Part shown: positions 8,834-18,165 of the stretch, one piece after another
Numbering within the stretch: position 1 is the stretch's first letter
How the letters are laid out: every line of letters begins with the position of its first letter
Origin: Methylobacterium durans
Lineage (GTDB): Bacteria > Pseudomonadota > Alphaproteobacteria > Rhizobiales > Beijerinckiaceae
Assembly: GCF_003173715.1 (NCBI RefSeq)
Contig: NZ_CP029550.1
Span: forward strand, 6,712,001-6,776,000
DNA: 64,000 bases
Reading direction: 5' to 3'
Translations under genes and position numbers: made by a program
The notes under the pieces: model-generated
Told to the model about the DNA's origin: nothing
Database searches by the model: none
What the model saw: the letters and a program-made list of their open reading frames with translations, nothing else

Positions 8834-9931
8834 ATGAAGATTGACGGCAAGCCCTATCGCACCATCTGGCCCGCCCCGGACGGCGTCAGCGTCGCGGTGA
8901 TCGACCAGACCCGCCTGCCCTTCGCCTTCGAGGTGCGGCGCCTCGCGTCCCTCGCGGAGGCCGCGGAGGCGATTCGCGTCATGGTGGTGCGGGGCGCGCC
9001 CCTGATCGGCGTCACGGCGGCCTACGGCCTCGCCCTCGCCATGCGCGAGGATGCCTCGAACGACGGCCTCGACCGGGCGGTGGCGGCGCTCGCCGCGACG
9101 CGTCCCACCGCGATCAACCTGCGCTGGGCCCTCGACCGGGTCTCGGCGAACCTGCGGCAGGTCCAGGCGCCCGAGCGCTTCGCCCACGCCTTCGCCGAGG
9201 CCGGGCGGATCGCCGAGGAGGATGTCGCGAGCTGCCACGCCATCGGCAACCACGGGGCCCGCATCCTCGCCGACCTTGCAGCCGCGAAGGGACGGCCGAT
9301 CAACGTGCTCACCCATTGCAACGCGGGCTGGCTCGCCACCGTAGACTGGGGCACGGCGCTCGCGCCGATCTACGTGGCGCACGACCAGGGCGTGCCGCTC
9401 CACGTTTACGTGGACGAGACGCGTCCCCGGAACCAGGGCGCGGCGCTGACCGCCTTCGAGCTCAACGCGCACGGCGTGCCTCACACCGTCATCGCCGACA
9501 ACGCGGGCGGCCACCTGATGCAGCATGGCGGCATCGACGTCTGCATCGTCGGCTCGGACCGGACTACGGCCACGGGCGACGTCTGCAACAAGATCGGCAC
9601 CTACCTGAAGGCGCTGGCGGCCCACGACAACCGCGTGCCCTTCTACGCGGCGCTCCCCTTCTCGACGATCGACTGGACGCTCGCCGACGGCGTCGCCGAG
9701 ATCCCGATCGAGGAGCGCGACGGGCGCGAGGTCAGCCACCTCACCGGCCGCCTGCCCGATGGCGGCTTCGCCACGATCGAGGTGGTCTCCCCCGGCAGCC
9801 CCGTGGCGAATCCGGCCTTCGACGTGACCCCTGCCCGCCTCGTCACCGGCATCATCACCGAGCGTGGCGTGGCGGAGCCGAGCGCCGCGGGCCTGCTCGC
9901 CCTCTACCCGGAGCGGCGCCGGGCGGCGTGA
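8834..9931 (+). CDS. mtnA: Methylthioribose-1-phosphate isomerase
   Basis: Cytoplasmic enzyme of the methionine salvage pathway, converting 5-methylthioribose-1-phosphate to methylthioribulose-1-phosphate. The 365-residue protein has [28 protein letters not shown] (active-site Cys region at THCNAG) and [20 protein letters not shown] (catalytic Asp), all diagnostic of MtnA rather than eIF2B proteins. The ATG at 8834 was chosen because it gives [12 protein letters not shown], the usual family N terminus. No other mtn genes are adjacent. Confidence 0.93.
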   Translation: MKIDGKPYRTIWPAPDGVSVAVIDQTRLPFAFEVRRLASLAEAAEAIRVMVVRGAPLIGVTAAYGLALAMREDASNDGLDRAVAALAATRPTAINLRWALDRVSANLRQVQAPERFAHAFAEAGRIAEEDVASCHAIGNHGARILADLAAAKGRPINVLTHCNAGWLATVDWGTALAPIYVAHDQGVPLHVYVDETRPRNQGAALTAFELNAHGVPHTVIADNAGGHLMQHGGIDVCIVGSDRTTATGDVCNKIGTYLKALAAHDNRVPFYAALPFSTIDWTLADGVAEIPIEERDGREVSHLTGRLPDGGFATIEVVSPGSPVANPAFDVTPARLVTGIITERGVAEPSAAGLLALYPERRRAA

Positions 9932-9941
9932 GACGGGCGCC

Positions 9942-10931
9942 TCACGGCGCCCACTGCCAGAACACCATCCCGGTGAAGGCAAAGACCTCCACCCCATGCT
10001 GGTTACGGGCGCTGCTGCGCATCGTGGCGAGGCCCCAGCCGGGGCGGCTCTCGGAGGCGCGCTTGTCGATGAGCGTCGTCGCGTAGGAGAGCGTGTCGCC
10101 TGCGTAGACGGGGGCAAGCCAGCGCAGGTCGCGGAAGCCCGGCGAGGGGCCTGCCATCGGCACGGGGCCGCGCTCCGCCGTGTAGGCGGCGTCGCGGGCG
10201 CGGGTGGCGATCGTGCGCCGCATCCACACCGCCGCCGTGTGCCAGCCCGAAGCGCAGAGCGCGCCGAAATGGGTGTTCCGCGCGGCCTGAGCGTCGAGGT
10301 GGAAGGCCTGCGGGTCGTAGGCGCGGGCGAAGTCCGTGATGGCGTCCGCCGTGAAGACGTGGCGGCCGAGCGCCCGGGTCGCGCCGAGTTCGGCATCGCG
10401 CAGGAAGGGCAGGATCTCCGCGTCCTCAGGCTCGGCGGCCGGTCTCGGCTCGGCGAGGACGACGGCGCGGGACGGCAGCAGCTCCGCGCCTCGCCGGGCG
10501 AAGATTACCGTGAAGCTCTGCGTCATCACGGTCTCGTCGCGCTGGTTCAGCATGTGCAGGGCGAAGCGCACGAAGCCCCGGTCCGGCCGCGAGCCGGAGC
10601 GCCGGCAATCCGCCACCGTCACGACGATCCGGACGGCGTCGCCCGGCAGGACGGGCTTCACCCAGCCGAGTTCCGTGATGCCGGGCGAGCCCATCGAGGT
10701 GGCGCCACGGAAGACATGGGCCTGCAGGAGCCGCATCCCGAGGCCGGCCGAGTGCCAGCCGGACGCGATCAGCGTGCCGACGAAGCTGCGCTTGGCCGCC
10801 GCCTCGTCCACGTGGAAGGGCTGCGGGTCGAACGCGCGGGCGAAGGCGACGATCTCGTCGCGGTCGACCGTGAGGGCCGGACTCTCGATGACCTGCCCCG
10901 GCGCGAAGTCCTCGAAATGGATTTCGGCCAT
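9942..10931 (-). CDS. MaoC-like hydratase with two tandem hot-dog domains
   Basis: A 329-residue protein made of two MaoC (R-specific enoyl-CoA hydratase-like) units. Each half carries the same active-site pattern: FARAFDPQPFHVDE with SGWHSAGLGMR near residues 35-75, and FARAYDPQAFHLDA with SGWHTAAVWMR near 205-245. The conserved Asp and His are present in both halves, so both could be active. Fused double hot-dog hydratases usually arise by duplication and act on acyl-CoA substrates. It is 3 nt-close to ychF and convergent with mtnA (10 bases between stops); substrate is unknown. Confidence 0.78.
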   Translation of the reverse strand: MAEIHFEDFAPGQVIESPALTVDRDEIVAFARAFDPQPFHVDEAAAKRSFVGTLIASGWHSAGLGMRLLQAHVFRGATSMGSPGITELGWVKPVLPGDAVRIVVTVADCRRSGSRPDRGFVRFALHMLNQRDETVMTQSFTVIFARRGAELLPSRAVVLAEPRPAAEPEDAEILPFLRDAELGATRALGRHVFTADAITDFARAYDPQAFHLDAQAARNTHFGALCASGWHTAAVWMRRTIATRARDAAYTAERGPVPMAGPSPGFRDLRWLAPVYAGDTLSYATTLIDKRASESRPGWGLATMRSSARNQHGVEVFAFTGMVFWQWAP

Positions 10932-10938
10932 CGCCGCC

Positions 10939-12036
10939 TCAGTTGGCGAAGCGGAAATGCAGCACGTCGCCGTCCTGCACCACGTAGTCCTTGCCCTCGA
11001 GCCGGAGCTTGCCGGCGTCCCGGGCGCCCGCCTCGCCCTTCAGCGCCGTGTAATCGGGATAGGCGATGGTCTCGGATCGGATGAAGCCCTTCTCGAAATC
11101 CGAGTGGATCACGCCGGCCGCCGCCGGCGCCCGGGTGCCCTTCGTGATGGTCCAGGCCCGGGCTTCCTTCGGTCCGACCGTGAAGTAGGTGATGAGGCCG
11201 AGGAGGTCGTAGCCTGCCCGGATCACCCGGTTGAGGCCGGGCTCCGCGAGCCCCACCGCCTCCAGGAACTCCGCCTGATCGGCCTGAGCCATCACCGCGA
11301 TCTCGCTCTCGATCTTGGCCGAGACCACCACCGCGACCGCGCCCTCCGCCTTGGCCCGGGCCATCACGGCGTCCGAATGGGCGTTGCCCTTGTCGGCGTC
11401 GCCCTCATCCACGTTGCAGACGTAGAGCACGGGCTTGGCCGTCATCAGGCCGAGCTGCTGGAACAGGCGCTCCTCCTCGGCCTTCCGCTCGACGAGGCGC
11501 GCCGGCTTGCCGTCGCGCAGGAGCGGCAGCGCGCGGTTGACGAGGTCGAGGAATTCCTTGGCCTCCTTGTCGGAGCCCTTGGCCTTCTTCTCCAGCGCCA
11601 CGACGCGCTTCTCCAGGCTCTCCAGGTCGGCGAGCATCAGCTCGGTCTCGATCGTCTCGATGTCGGCGGCCGGATCGACCTTGCCCTCGACGTGGGTGAC
11701 GTCGCCGTCCTCGAAGCAGCGCACCACGTGGGCGATGGCGTCGACCTCGCGGATGTTGGCCAGGAACTGGTTGCCGAGCCCCTCCCCCTTCGAGGCGCCG
11801 CGCACGAGCCCCGCGATGTCCACGAAAGTCAGCCGCGTCGGAATGATCTCCTTGGAGCTCGCGATCGCCGCAAGGGCGTCGAGGCGCTCGTCCGGCACCG
11901 CCACCTCGCCGACATTCGGCTCGATCGTGCAGAACGGGTAGTTCGCCGCCTGCGCGGCCGCGGTCTGCGTCAGCGCGTTGAAGAGGGTCGACTTGCCGAC
12001 GTTCGGCAGGCCGACGATGCCGCATTTGAAGCCCAT
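10939..12036 (-). CDS. ychF: Redox-regulated ATPase YchF (Obg-related)
   Basis: Universally conserved ribosome-associated P-loop NTPase of 365 residues. It has Walker A GLPNVGKST, switch segment PTRLTFVDIAGLV, and YVCNVDEGD, where NxxE replaces the usual NKxD and explains ATP rather than GTP preference in this family. The C-terminal TGS domain includes ITYFTVGPKEARAW and ends HFRFAN. The ATG at 12036 gives MGFKCGIVGLPNVGKS, the standard N terminus; the frame is open further upstream but that part is not YchF-like. It follows the PIN/antitoxin pair and pth on the same strand. Confidence 0.95.
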   Translation of the reverse strand: MGFKCGIVGLPNVGKSTLFNALTQTAAAQAANYPFCTIEPNVGEVAVPDERLDALAAIASSKEIIPTRLTFVDIAGLVRGASKGEGLGNQFLANIREVDAIAHVVRCFEDGDVTHVEGKVDPAADIETIETELMLADLESLEKRVVALEKKAKGSDKEAKEFLDLVNRALPLLRDGKPARLVERKAEEERLFQQLGLMTAKPVLYVCNVDEGDADKGNAHSDAVMARAKAEGAVAVVVSAKIESEIAVMAQADQAEFLEAVGLAEPGLNRVIRAGYDLLGLITYFTVGPKEARAWTITKGTRAPAAAGVIHSDFEKGFIRSETIAYPDYTALKGEAGARDAGKLRLEGKDYVVQDGDVLHFRFAN

Positions 12037-12053
12037 GATCGGTCCTAGTGATT

Positions 12054-12494
12054 TCATAGGAGAGTTTCGGGGCCGGCCCGAAACGGGTTCACGATCGTGA
12101 GGCCTTCGACCTCGCGACCGTGCTGATAGTCGTCCGACAGCAGGAACCGGCACCCGGCGCGGATGGCTGCGGCGAGGATCACGCAATCCCACCACTGGAA
12201 GCCGGTCCTGCCGCGCAACGACCACGCGGCAGCGATCAGTTCCACGTCGGTCGCCCCGGATGACCAGGGCTCCAGCGCGCGGGTCGTCCGGCGCGCCTCG
12301 TCGGAAGCGATGGGCAGGCGACCGCGCAGGGCCACGCTGTGGATCTCGCCCAGAACCTGCGGGCTCACGACGGCCGCCTCGCGCGCGGCGAGCGCCGCGA
12401 GCCAGAGCTGCGCGGTGGCCTGCTTCTCCGGAAATCGGTCGTCGCGTGCGTAGAGGAACACGTTCGTGTCGACGAAGACGCGATCACCCATCAT
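12054..12494 (-). CDS. PIN-domain toxin (VapC-like ribonuclease)
   Basis: A 146-residue PIN-fold protein, probably an Mg-dependent RNase acting as the toxin of a type II module. The first acidic ligand is in VFVDTNVFLYARDD, a conserved Glu in VLGEIHSV, then WWDCVILAAAIRAGCRFLLSDD supplies the last two Asp ligands. Its start overlaps the end of the upstream antitoxin gene by 11 bases (ATGATGGGTGA), a typical translational coupling. Two in-frame ATGs (12494 and 12491) are equally possible. The pair interrupts the otherwise common pth-ychF neighbourhood. Confidence 0.85.
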   Translation of the reverse strand: MMGDRVFVDTNVFLYARDDRFPEKQATAQLWLAALAAREAAVVSPQVLGEIHSVALRGRLPIASDEARRTTRALEPWSSGATDVELIAAAWSLRGRTGFQWWDCVILAAAIRAGCRFLLSDDYQHGREVEGLTIVNPFRAGPETLL

Positions 12495-12714
12495 AGATCT
12501 GGTCGCGGCTGGGCGCCTTTCCGCTCTCGTCGAGCAGGCGCATCGGCGGCCCGGCCAGGAACTGCTCCAACGCCTCGATCTGTGTCAGCGGCCGGCCGAC
12601 CCGCTGTTCCACCGCCTCGGCCACGAACTTCGACAGACTCTTGCCGTCGCGGGCGGCCGCCACGCGGGCGCGCTGCAGCAGCGCCTCGTCCATCGTCACG
12701 GTCACGTTCTTCAC
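12484..12714 (-). CDS. Antitoxin of the PIN-domain toxin (ribbon-helix-helix-like)
   Basis: A 76-residue protein directly upstream of and overlapping the PIN toxin. The N-terminal MKNVTVTMDEALLQRARVAA strand-helix pattern followed by GKSLSKFVAEAVEQRV resembles ribbon-helix-helix antitoxins of the CopG/DUF6364 type, which bind their own promoter. The C-terminal tail (FLAGPPMRLLDESGKAPSRD) would wrap the toxin. Identification depends on operon position as much as on sequence. Confidence 0.75.
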   Translation of the reverse strand: MKNVTVTMDEALLQRARVAAARDGKSLSKFVAEAVEQRVGRPLTQIEALEQFLAGPPMRLLDESGKAPSRDQIYDG

Positions 12715-12757
12715 TGGCGGTCTCCGGCGACCGATATCGTGTCCTCGTGTTTTCGTG

Positions 12758-13366
12758 TCAATTCCGGGCTCCGAGGGTCTTCACGTCGCCCCAGCCGCGG
12801 CCGTCCATGGCGAGATGGACCTTGTTCTGGAAGCTCGCATCCTCGCCCGCGGCGAGGAGAGCCGCGTGGTCGGCCACCGCCCGGCAGAGATCCTCCACCC
12901 AGGGCTCCTCGGCCCTGGCGAAGTCGTTGAGTACGTAGGCGTGCACGAGGGCCTTGTCGCCCGGGTGGCCGATGCCGAGGCGCACGCGCCGGTACTCGTT
13001 CCCGCACTGCGCCGTGATCGAGCGCAGGCCGTTGTGGCCGGCATTGCCGCCGCCGAGCTTCACGCGGAGCTTGGCGGGCGCGAGGTCGAGCTCGTCGTGC
13101 AGCACGATCACGTCGGAGAGTGCGATCTTGTAGAAGCGCTGCGCCTCCGACACCGCCCGGCCCGATTCGTTCATGAAGGTCTGCGGCTTGAGGAGCACGG
13201 CGCGCTCGGAGCCCAGCACCGCCTCCGCCACCTCGCCCTGGAACTTCCGCCGGAACGGGCTGGCGCGGTGCACGCGGGCGATCTCGTCGAGGGCGAGGAA
13301 GCCGATGTTGTGGCGGTTTCGCGCGTAGCGCGGTCCCGGATTGCCGAGGCCGACGATCAGGCGCAT
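12758..13366 (-). CDS. pth: Peptidyl-tRNA hydrolase
   Basis: Cytoplasmic esterase that releases tRNA from prematurely dropped peptidyl-tRNA. The 202-residue protein starts [23 protein letters not shown], with the catalytic His in NRHNIGF, the Asn in FMNESG, and VLHDELDL and [13 protein letters not shown] segments that form the substrate groove. It lies between rplY and the antitoxin gene on the same strand; rplY-pth-ychF is a recurrent alphaproteobacterial group. Confidence 0.95.
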   Translation of the reverse strand: MRLIVGLGNPGPRYARNRHNIGFLALDEIARVHRASPFRRKFQGEVAEAVLGSERAVLLKPQTFMNESGRAVSEAQRFYKIALSDVIVLHDELDLAPAKLRVKLGGGNAGHNGLRSITAQCGNEYRRVRLGIGHPGDKALVHAYVLNDFARAEEPWVEDLCRAVADHAALLAAGEDASFQNKVHLAMDGRGWGDVKTLGARN

Positions 13367-13407
13367 CGCTGAAGACTCCGGATGTGCTGGGGCCCAGATA
13401 TGCGAAC

Positions 13408-13429
13408 GCCCCGGCCTTCCGGCCGGGGC
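13408..13429 (-). terminator. Strong hairpin between rplY and pth
   Basis: A perfect 9-base stem (GCCCCGGCC / GGCCGGGGC) with a TTCC loop lies 40 bases past the rplY stop and 42 bases before pth. No run of T follows on the minus strand, so it may attenuate or protect mRNA ends rather than terminate outright. Confidence 0.5.
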
Positions 13430-13468
13430 ATCCGCGAGAGGCTGAAGGACGGGCTCGCGCCCGGAGCC

Positions 13469-14158
13469 TCACGCCTCGGTCTTCTTCTCGCCCTCGGCCT
13501 CTTCGGCCTCGCCCTCGGCCTTCTCGTCGGCCGCCTCGGCCGACTGCGCCTCGGCGATCGCGGCCTCCTCGGCCTCGACCTCGGCGCCGAGCACCGTCGG
13601 CGGCACGATGTTGGCCACGGTGTCGGTCGGCTCGCCGGTGTAGGTGACGCCGGCGGGCAGCTTCACGTCGGTGATGTGGATCACGTCACCGATGTCGCGG
13701 CCGCTCAGGTCGATCTCGATCGCGTCCGGGATCTGGTCGGGGGCGACGTCCAGGGCCAGCGTGTGCAGCACGATGTTGAGCGTGCCGCCCTTCTGCTTGA
13801 TGCCCGGCGCCTTCTCATCGTTGAGGAAGTGCACGGGCACCGCGACGGTGACGGTCTGGCCGGCCACGACGCGCAGGAAATCGACGTGCAGCGGCACGCC
13901 GGTGACCGGGTCGAGCTGGAAGTCGCGCGGGATCACGCGGGTCTTGCGGCCGCCGGTCGTGACCTCGAACACGGTGGTCTTGAACCCGCCGGCGTAGATC
14001 AGGGTGCGGGCGCGGATGAGGTCGATGGCGATGGCCTGCGGGGCCTGGCCTCCGCCGTAGATGACGGCGGGAATCTGGCCCTGGCGACGAACGGCCCGGG
14101 CGGCCCCCTTGCCGACCCGGTCGCGTGCCACGGCCTCAAGCGGCTTAACGGCGCTCAT
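13469..14158 (-). CDS. rplY: 50S ribosomal protein L25/general stress protein Ctc
   Basis: A 229-residue long-form L25 that binds 5S rRNA. The N-terminal L25 domain has RDRVGKGAARAVRRQGQIPAV and VPLHVDFLRV; the C-terminal TL5-type beta domain has DIGDVIHITDVKLPAGV. The tail from about residue 195 is extremely Glu/Ala-rich (AEGEAEEAEGEKKTEA), as in many alphaproteobacterial Ctc proteins. The ATG at 14158 begins MSAVKPLEAVARD; longer readings give unlike sequence. It heads the rplY-pth-toxin/antitoxin-ychF strand. Confidence 0.94.
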   Translation of the reverse strand: MSAVKPLEAVARDRVGKGAARAVRRQGQIPAVIYGGGQAPQAIAIDLIRARTLIYAGGFKTTVFEVTTGGRKTRVIPRDFQLDPVTGVPLHVDFLRVVAGQTVTVAVPVHFLNDEKAPGIKQKGGTLNIVLHTLALDVAPDQIPDAIEIDLSGRDIGDVIHITDVKLPAGVTYTGEPTDTVANIVPPTVLGAEVEAEEAAIAEAQSAEAADEKAEGEAEEAEGEKKTEA

Positions 14159-14373
14159 GGCGTGATCCTTTCGATGTGATGAGGTGAGAAACGCCGAAGG
14201 CCGCCCGAAACGGACGGCCTCGAACCGATCCCACGCGCCCGTGCCTCCAAGGGTGTCCGGCGGGCGCGGCGCCTCCATACAGGCTCGGGCGCCCCGATGC
14301 AAACCTGCGAGCCCGGATCAGTCCTGCCGCCGCGTGAGCGGTTTAGGGTGCTCGGCGGATGCCGCCTCACAAT

Positions 14374-14411
14374 GGCTTGGCGCGCAATCTTCGGCTTGGC
14401 GCGCAATCCTC
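14374..14411. repeat. Two tandem copies of a 19-base unit
   Basis: GGCTTGGCGCGCAATCTTC is followed at once by GGCTTGGCGCGCAATCCTC, with one difference in 19. It lies just before the AT-rich block upstream of the chemoreceptor gene. It could be a duplicated regulator site or simple replication slippage. Confidence 0.8.
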
Positions 14412-14480
14412 ATTCCGCAACAGAGATTAAGAGTTTTTTCGTTATCTTATGTTAATAAACACAATAAGCTCATTGGAATT

Positions 14481-14505
14481 CTGAAGGACAAATTTTGTCC
14501 TTCAG
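14481..14505. promoter_or_regulatory. 25-base perfect palindrome in the chemoreceptor leader
   Basis: Arms CTGAAGGACAAA and TTTGTCCTTCAG are perfect inverted repeats around one central T. The palindrome ends six bases before the AGAGGGGG ribosome-binding tract of the gene starting at 14528. It could be a dimeric-regulator operator or, as RNA, a leader hairpin beside the ribosome-binding site. No gene ends upstream on this strand, so it is not a terminator. Confidence 0.7.
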
Positions 14506-14527
14506 CATCAAGAGGGGGTTGTTGCTC

Positions 14528-16522
14528 ATGAAAATCGGGATCCGGTCGCGGCTCTACTCCGGCTTCGGTGCCCTCATCGCGCTCGGAGCGTCGCTTGGTG
14601 GCATAACATACTATCAGACCGGCAATCTCATCGGTCAGCACAAGGAGTTGGTCCGCATCGAGTCGAATGCGCGCGATCTCCTGGCGATCAACCGCTCGGC
14701 GGATCGTCTCAGCGGTCTCGCCGATGAGTTCCGGACCTCGCAGAAGGCCGAGAACATCGCCGCGATGAACGACGGCGCGGTCAACATGGCGACCATCGCC
14801 GGAAAGCTCGCTGCCGTGACGAAGTCCGATGAGCGGCGCGTGCTCTACGGCGCGGTCGTGCGCATCGCGGGCGACATCAAGGGTGACATCTCCCGCCTCG
14901 GTGCCCTCGGTGACGCGATCCGCACGAGCAAGGCGAAACTGTTCACCGGCGGCGACACTCTGACGAAGGCAACGAACGCCCTCGTCGCAGAGGTTCGCGC
15001 GGGTGGTTCAGCGGACGCGGTGAGCCGCGCGGGCGCCGCCGAGAGCGCGATCCTGCTCGTTCGCGTTGCCAACTGGCGCTATCTCGCGGTGCAGGACGCG
15101 AAAGGACCGGCGACCTTCACAACCAATATCGGGAAGGCCGAGGCTGCCCTCGGGGCGCTGGCCGAGCGGGTCGGCGATGGCCACGCGAAGGCGCTGGCGG
15201 CGGCGCGTGAGGCGCTCGGCGCCTACCGGGACAACTTCCAGGCCACTGCCGAGGCCATGACCCAGAGTGCCGACCTGTTCCAGCAAGGGTTCACGCCCAA
15301 GCTTCAGGCCATCATCGAGAGCGGCGCCCGCGCGCAGAAATCCATCGAGGGCTCCGTCGCCACGATCGACGAGGAGACGGCTGCCACGACAAGCGCCTTC
15401 CAGCTCACGCTGCTCGGCCTGGTCGGGCTCGTCGTGGTGCTTGGCACAGCCTTCGCCGCCCTGATCGCGCGCGGGATCATCCGGCCGATCCGCGGCATGA
15501 CGGCTGCGATGAGCCGGCTCGCGGCCGGAGACCTGCACGTCGACGTGCCTTCCCGGGACGCCGTCGACGAGATGGGCGAGATGGCCAAGGCCGTCGAGGT
15601 CTTTCGCGAGAACGCGGTCATCCGCGCCGAGATGGAGGCCCGGTCCGCCGCGGATCAATCCGCCCGCGAGCAACGCCTCGCGCGGCGCGACCACCTGCTG
15701 CAGGAATTCGAGCGGGGGGTCACTGGCTCGCTCCAGATCGTGACCTCCGCGGCCAACGAACTCGACGCAACCGCGCACTCGATGACCGGTGTCGCGCAGG
15801 ACACCAATCAGCGCGCCGTCGCCTCGAGTGCGGCCGCCGAGCAGACCTCCTCGAACGTCCAGACCGTCGCTGCGGCGACCGAGGAGATGGTGGCCTCGCT
15901 CGGCGAGATCGAGCGCAGCGTCGCCCGCTCGGCCGAGGTCGCGGGCGCGGCGCTCCGCGAGGCCGAGGCGACGAGCGGCTCCATGGACGCGCTGACCCGC
16001 GCCGCCGAGGAGATCGGCACCGCCGTCACCATGATCTCGGCAATCGCCGCGCAGACGAACCTGCTGGCGCTGAACGCAACGATCGAGGCGGCGCGCGCCG
16101 GCGAGGCGGGGCGCGGCTTCGCGGTCGTGGCGAGCGAGGTCAAGGAACTCGCGAGCCAGACCGCCCGCGCAACGGACGAGATCGCCTCGAAGATCGCGGC
16201 GATCCAGGCGGCGTCAGGCAGCGCCGCTACGGCGATCCGCCAGATCGGCCGGACCATCGTCTCGGTCAACGAGATCTCCAGCGTGATCGCGGCGACCATC
16301 GTCGAGCAGACGGCGACGACGAACGAGATCGCCCGCAACGTCGGCGAGGCCGCCCGCGGCACCGTGGACGTCTCCAACAACATCGCCCAGGTCTCGGCCT
16401 CGGCGAGCGAGACGGGCAGCGCCGCCGCACAGGTACTCGGTTCCGCTCAGGACCTCTCGACCCAGTCGCTCGCGCTCAAGCAGCAGGTCGACAGTTTCCT
16501 AGCCCAGATCCGCGCGGCCTGA
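14528..16522 (+). CDS. Methyl-accepting chemotaxis protein (HAMP and signalling domain)
   Basis: A 664-residue transmembrane chemoreceptor. TM1 lies near residues 10-30, a helical ligand-binding domain of about 260 residues follows, TM2 near 294-316, HAMP at about 317-370 ([20 protein letters not shown]), and a signalling coiled coil to the end. The hairpin tip holds [20 protein letters not shown] and [15 protein letters not shown] near 504-540, the CheA/CheW contact. The periplasmic part looks like a four-helix or HBM-type sensor, ligand unknown. The ATG at 14528 follows AGAGGGGG; an earlier TTG lies inside the palindrome. A rho-independent terminator follows the gene. Confidence 0.9.
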   Translation: MKIGIRSRLYSGFGALIALGASLGGITYYQTGNLIGQHKELVRIESNARDLLAINRSADRLSGLADEFRTSQKAENIAAMNDGAVNMATIAGKLAAVTKSDERRVLYGAVVRIAGDIKGDISRLGALGDAIRTSKAKLFTGGDTLTKATNALVAEVRAGGSADAVSRAGAAESAILLVRVANWRYLAVQDAKGPATFTTNIGKAEAALGALAERVGDGHAKALAAAREALGAYRDNFQATAEAMTQSADLFQQGFTPKLQAIIESGARAQKSIEGSVATIDEETAATTSAFQLTLLGLVGLVVVLGTAFAALIARGIIRPIRGMTAAMSRLAAGDLHVDVPSRDAVDEMGEMAKAVEVFRENAVIRAEMEARSAADQSAREQRLARRDHLLQEFERGVTGSLQIVTSAANELDATAHSMTGVAQDTNQRAVASSAAAEQTSSNVQTVAAATEEMVASLGEIERSVARSAEVAGAALREAEATSGSMDALTRAAEEIGTAVTMISAIAAQTNLLALNATIEAARAGEAGRGFAVVASEVKELASQTARATDEIASKIAAIQAASGSAATAIRQIGRTIVSVNEISSVIAATIVEQTATTNEIARNVGEAARGTVDVSNNIAQVSASASETGSAAAQVLGSAQDLSTQSLALKQQVDSFLAQIRAA

Positions 16523-16540
16523 ACCCGGCACGCAGGCTCA

Positions 16541-16588
16541 GGCTTCGCCGCGGGCAGCCCCGGCCCTCCGCGGCGAAGCTTTTCCTTT
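16541..16588 (+). terminator. Rho-independent terminator of the chemoreceptor gene
   Basis: A 12-base perfect stem (GCTTCGCCGCGG at 16542-16553, CCGCGGCGAAGC at 16568-16579) with a 14-base loop is followed directly by TTTTCCTTTCC. It lies 20 bases after the chemoreceptor stop and before the phosphomannomutase gene. It is the clearest intrinsic terminator in the window. Confidence 0.8.
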
Positions 16589-16644
16589 CCCTGCCCTTCG
16601 GCTATGCCGCTCTCGATCCCTTCCATCGCCGTCGAGGGCCCGCG

Positions 16645-18147
16645 ATGTTTCCCAAGCCGCACGCTTCGCTCACGCCCAACACCTTCGCGTTCGAGCAGCT
16701 GCCCCTCGTCAAGCCGACCGGCTTCCGGGAATACGACGCGCGCTGGCTCTTTCCCAAAGAGATCAACCTGATGGGCGTGCAGGCGCTCGGCCTCGGCATC
16801 GGCACGCTGGTGCACGAGATGGGCGTGCGCCCCGACATCGTGACGGGGCACGATTTCCGCTCCTATTCCTCCTCGATCAAGCTCGCGCTGATCGCCGGCA
16901 TGATGGCGGCGGGCCTGCGCGTTAAGGATGTCGGCCTCGCCCTCTCGCCGATGGCCTATTTCGGGCAGTTCGCCCTCGACTGCCCCTGCGTCGCGATGGT
17001 CACGGCATCCCACAACGACAACGGCTGGACCGGGGTGAAGATGGGCGCCAACCGCCCGATGACCTTCGGCCCCGAGGAGATGGGCCGGCTGAAGGAGATC
17101 GTGCTCGGCGGGACCTACCGATACCGGGACGGCGGCAATTACGAGTTCATCGAGGGCTTCGCGGAGACCTACCTCGCGGACCTGAAGTCCCGCGCCAAGC
17201 CGATCTCGCGCAAGCTCAAGGTGGTGGCCGCCTGCGGCAACGGCACCGCCGGTGCCTTCGCGCCGAAGCTCCTGGAGAGCCTCGGCGTCGAGGTCGTGCC
17301 CCTCGATATCGAGCCGGACTACACCTTCCCGCGCTACAACCCGAACCCCGAAGACCTGGAGATGCTCCACGCGATCGCCGCCAAGGTGAAGGAGACGGGC
17401 GCCGATGTCGGCCTCGGTTTCGACGGCGATGGCGACCGGTGCGGCGTGGTCGACAACGAGGGCGAGGAGATCTTCGCCGACAAGATCGGCGTCATGCTGG
17501 CCCGAGACCTCTCGAAGCTGCATCCGGGCGCGACCTTCGTCGTCGACGTGAAGTCGACCGGCCTCTACAACACCGACCCGGAACTGCAGGCCCAGGCCGT
17601 CAAGGCCGATTACTGGAAGACCGGCCATTCCTACATCAAGCGCCGCGTGAACGAGCTCGGGGCGCTCGCGGGCTTCGAGAAGTCCGGACACTTCTTCTTC
17701 AACGAGCCGATCGGCCGCGGCTACGACGATGGGCTGCTGACCGCCATCGCCGTGCTGGAGATGCTCGACCGCAATCCCGGGACGACGATGGCCGAGCTCT
17801 ACCGGGCCCTGCCGAAGACCTGGGGCTCGCCGACCATGTCGCCCCACTGCGACGACGAGGTGAAGTACGGCATCGTCGACAAGGTGACGGCGCGCTTCAA
17901 GGCGATGAAGGAGGCTGGCGAGACGGTCGCGGACGCCCGGATCACCGACCTCGTGACGGTCAACGGGGTGCGCGTCTCGACCGAGGACGGCACCTGGGGC
18001 TTGGTGCGCGCCTCCTCGAACAAGCCCGAACTCGTCGTGGTCGTGGAGAGCCCGGTCTCCGAAGAACGCCTTCGCGCCATGTTCAAGGCAGTCGACGGCG
18101 TGCTGCGGGAGAATCCGGAGGTCGGGGCTTACAACCAGTCCCTGTAA
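16645..18147 (+). CDS. Phosphomannomutase/phosphoglucomutase
   Basis: A 500-residue alpha-D-phosphohexomutase that moves phosphate between C6 and C1 of mannose or glucose, supplying precursors for nucleotide sugars. The catalytic phosphoserine loop is TASHNDNGWTGVKMG, the Mg loop is GFDGDGDRCGVVD, the sugar-specificity loop is GFEKSGHFFFNEP and the phosphate-binding loop is RASSNKPELVVVVES. GEKSGH- and RASNT-like forms such as these fit the ManB/AlgC group. Convergent with the pilus gene downstream, with 18 bases between stops. Confidence 0.9.
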   Translation: MFPKPHASLTPNTFAFEQLPLVKPTGFREYDARWLFPKEINLMGVQALGLGIGTLVHEMGVRPDIVTGHDFRSYSSSIKLALIAGMMAAGLRVKDVGLALSPMAYFGQFALDCPCVAMVTASHNDNGWTGVKMGANRPMTFGPEEMGRLKEIVLGGTYRYRDGGNYEFIEGFAETYLADLKSRAKPISRKLKVVAACGNGTAGAFAPKLLESLGVEVVPLDIEPDYTFPRYNPNPEDLEMLHAIAAKVKETGADVGLGFDGDGDRCGVVDNEGEEIFADKIGVMLARDLSKLHPGATFVVDVKSTGLYNTDPELQAQAVKADYWKTGHSYIKRRVNELGALAGFEKSGHFFFNEPIGRGYDDGLLTAIAVLEMLDRNPGTTMAELYRALPKTWGSPTMSPHCDDEVKYGIVDKVTARFKAMKEAGETVADARITDLVTVNGVRVSTEDGTWGLVRASSNKPELVVVVESPVSEERLRAMFKAVDGVLRENPEVGAYNQSL

Positions 18148-18165
18148 TCGACCCGGCGCCGGCCC

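Larger units (their letters stand above)
14159..14527. other. Divergent intergenic region between rplY and a chemoreceptor gene
   Basis: These 369 bases hold an imperfect hairpin (AGGCCGCCCG / CGGACGGCCT, 14198-14220) in the rplY leader, a 19-base direct tandem repeat (14374-14411), a markedly AT-rich stretch (about 14421-14480) and a 25-base perfect palindrome next to the chemoreceptor start. No coding gene is visible in it. The AT-rich block is the likely chemoreceptor promoter, although no convincing -35/-10 pair can be fixed. Confidence 0.55.

Noticed and set aside
14198..14220. Intrinsic terminator upstream of rplY
   Set aside because: The hairpin lacks a T tract and no gene ends into it; it is probably leader structure.
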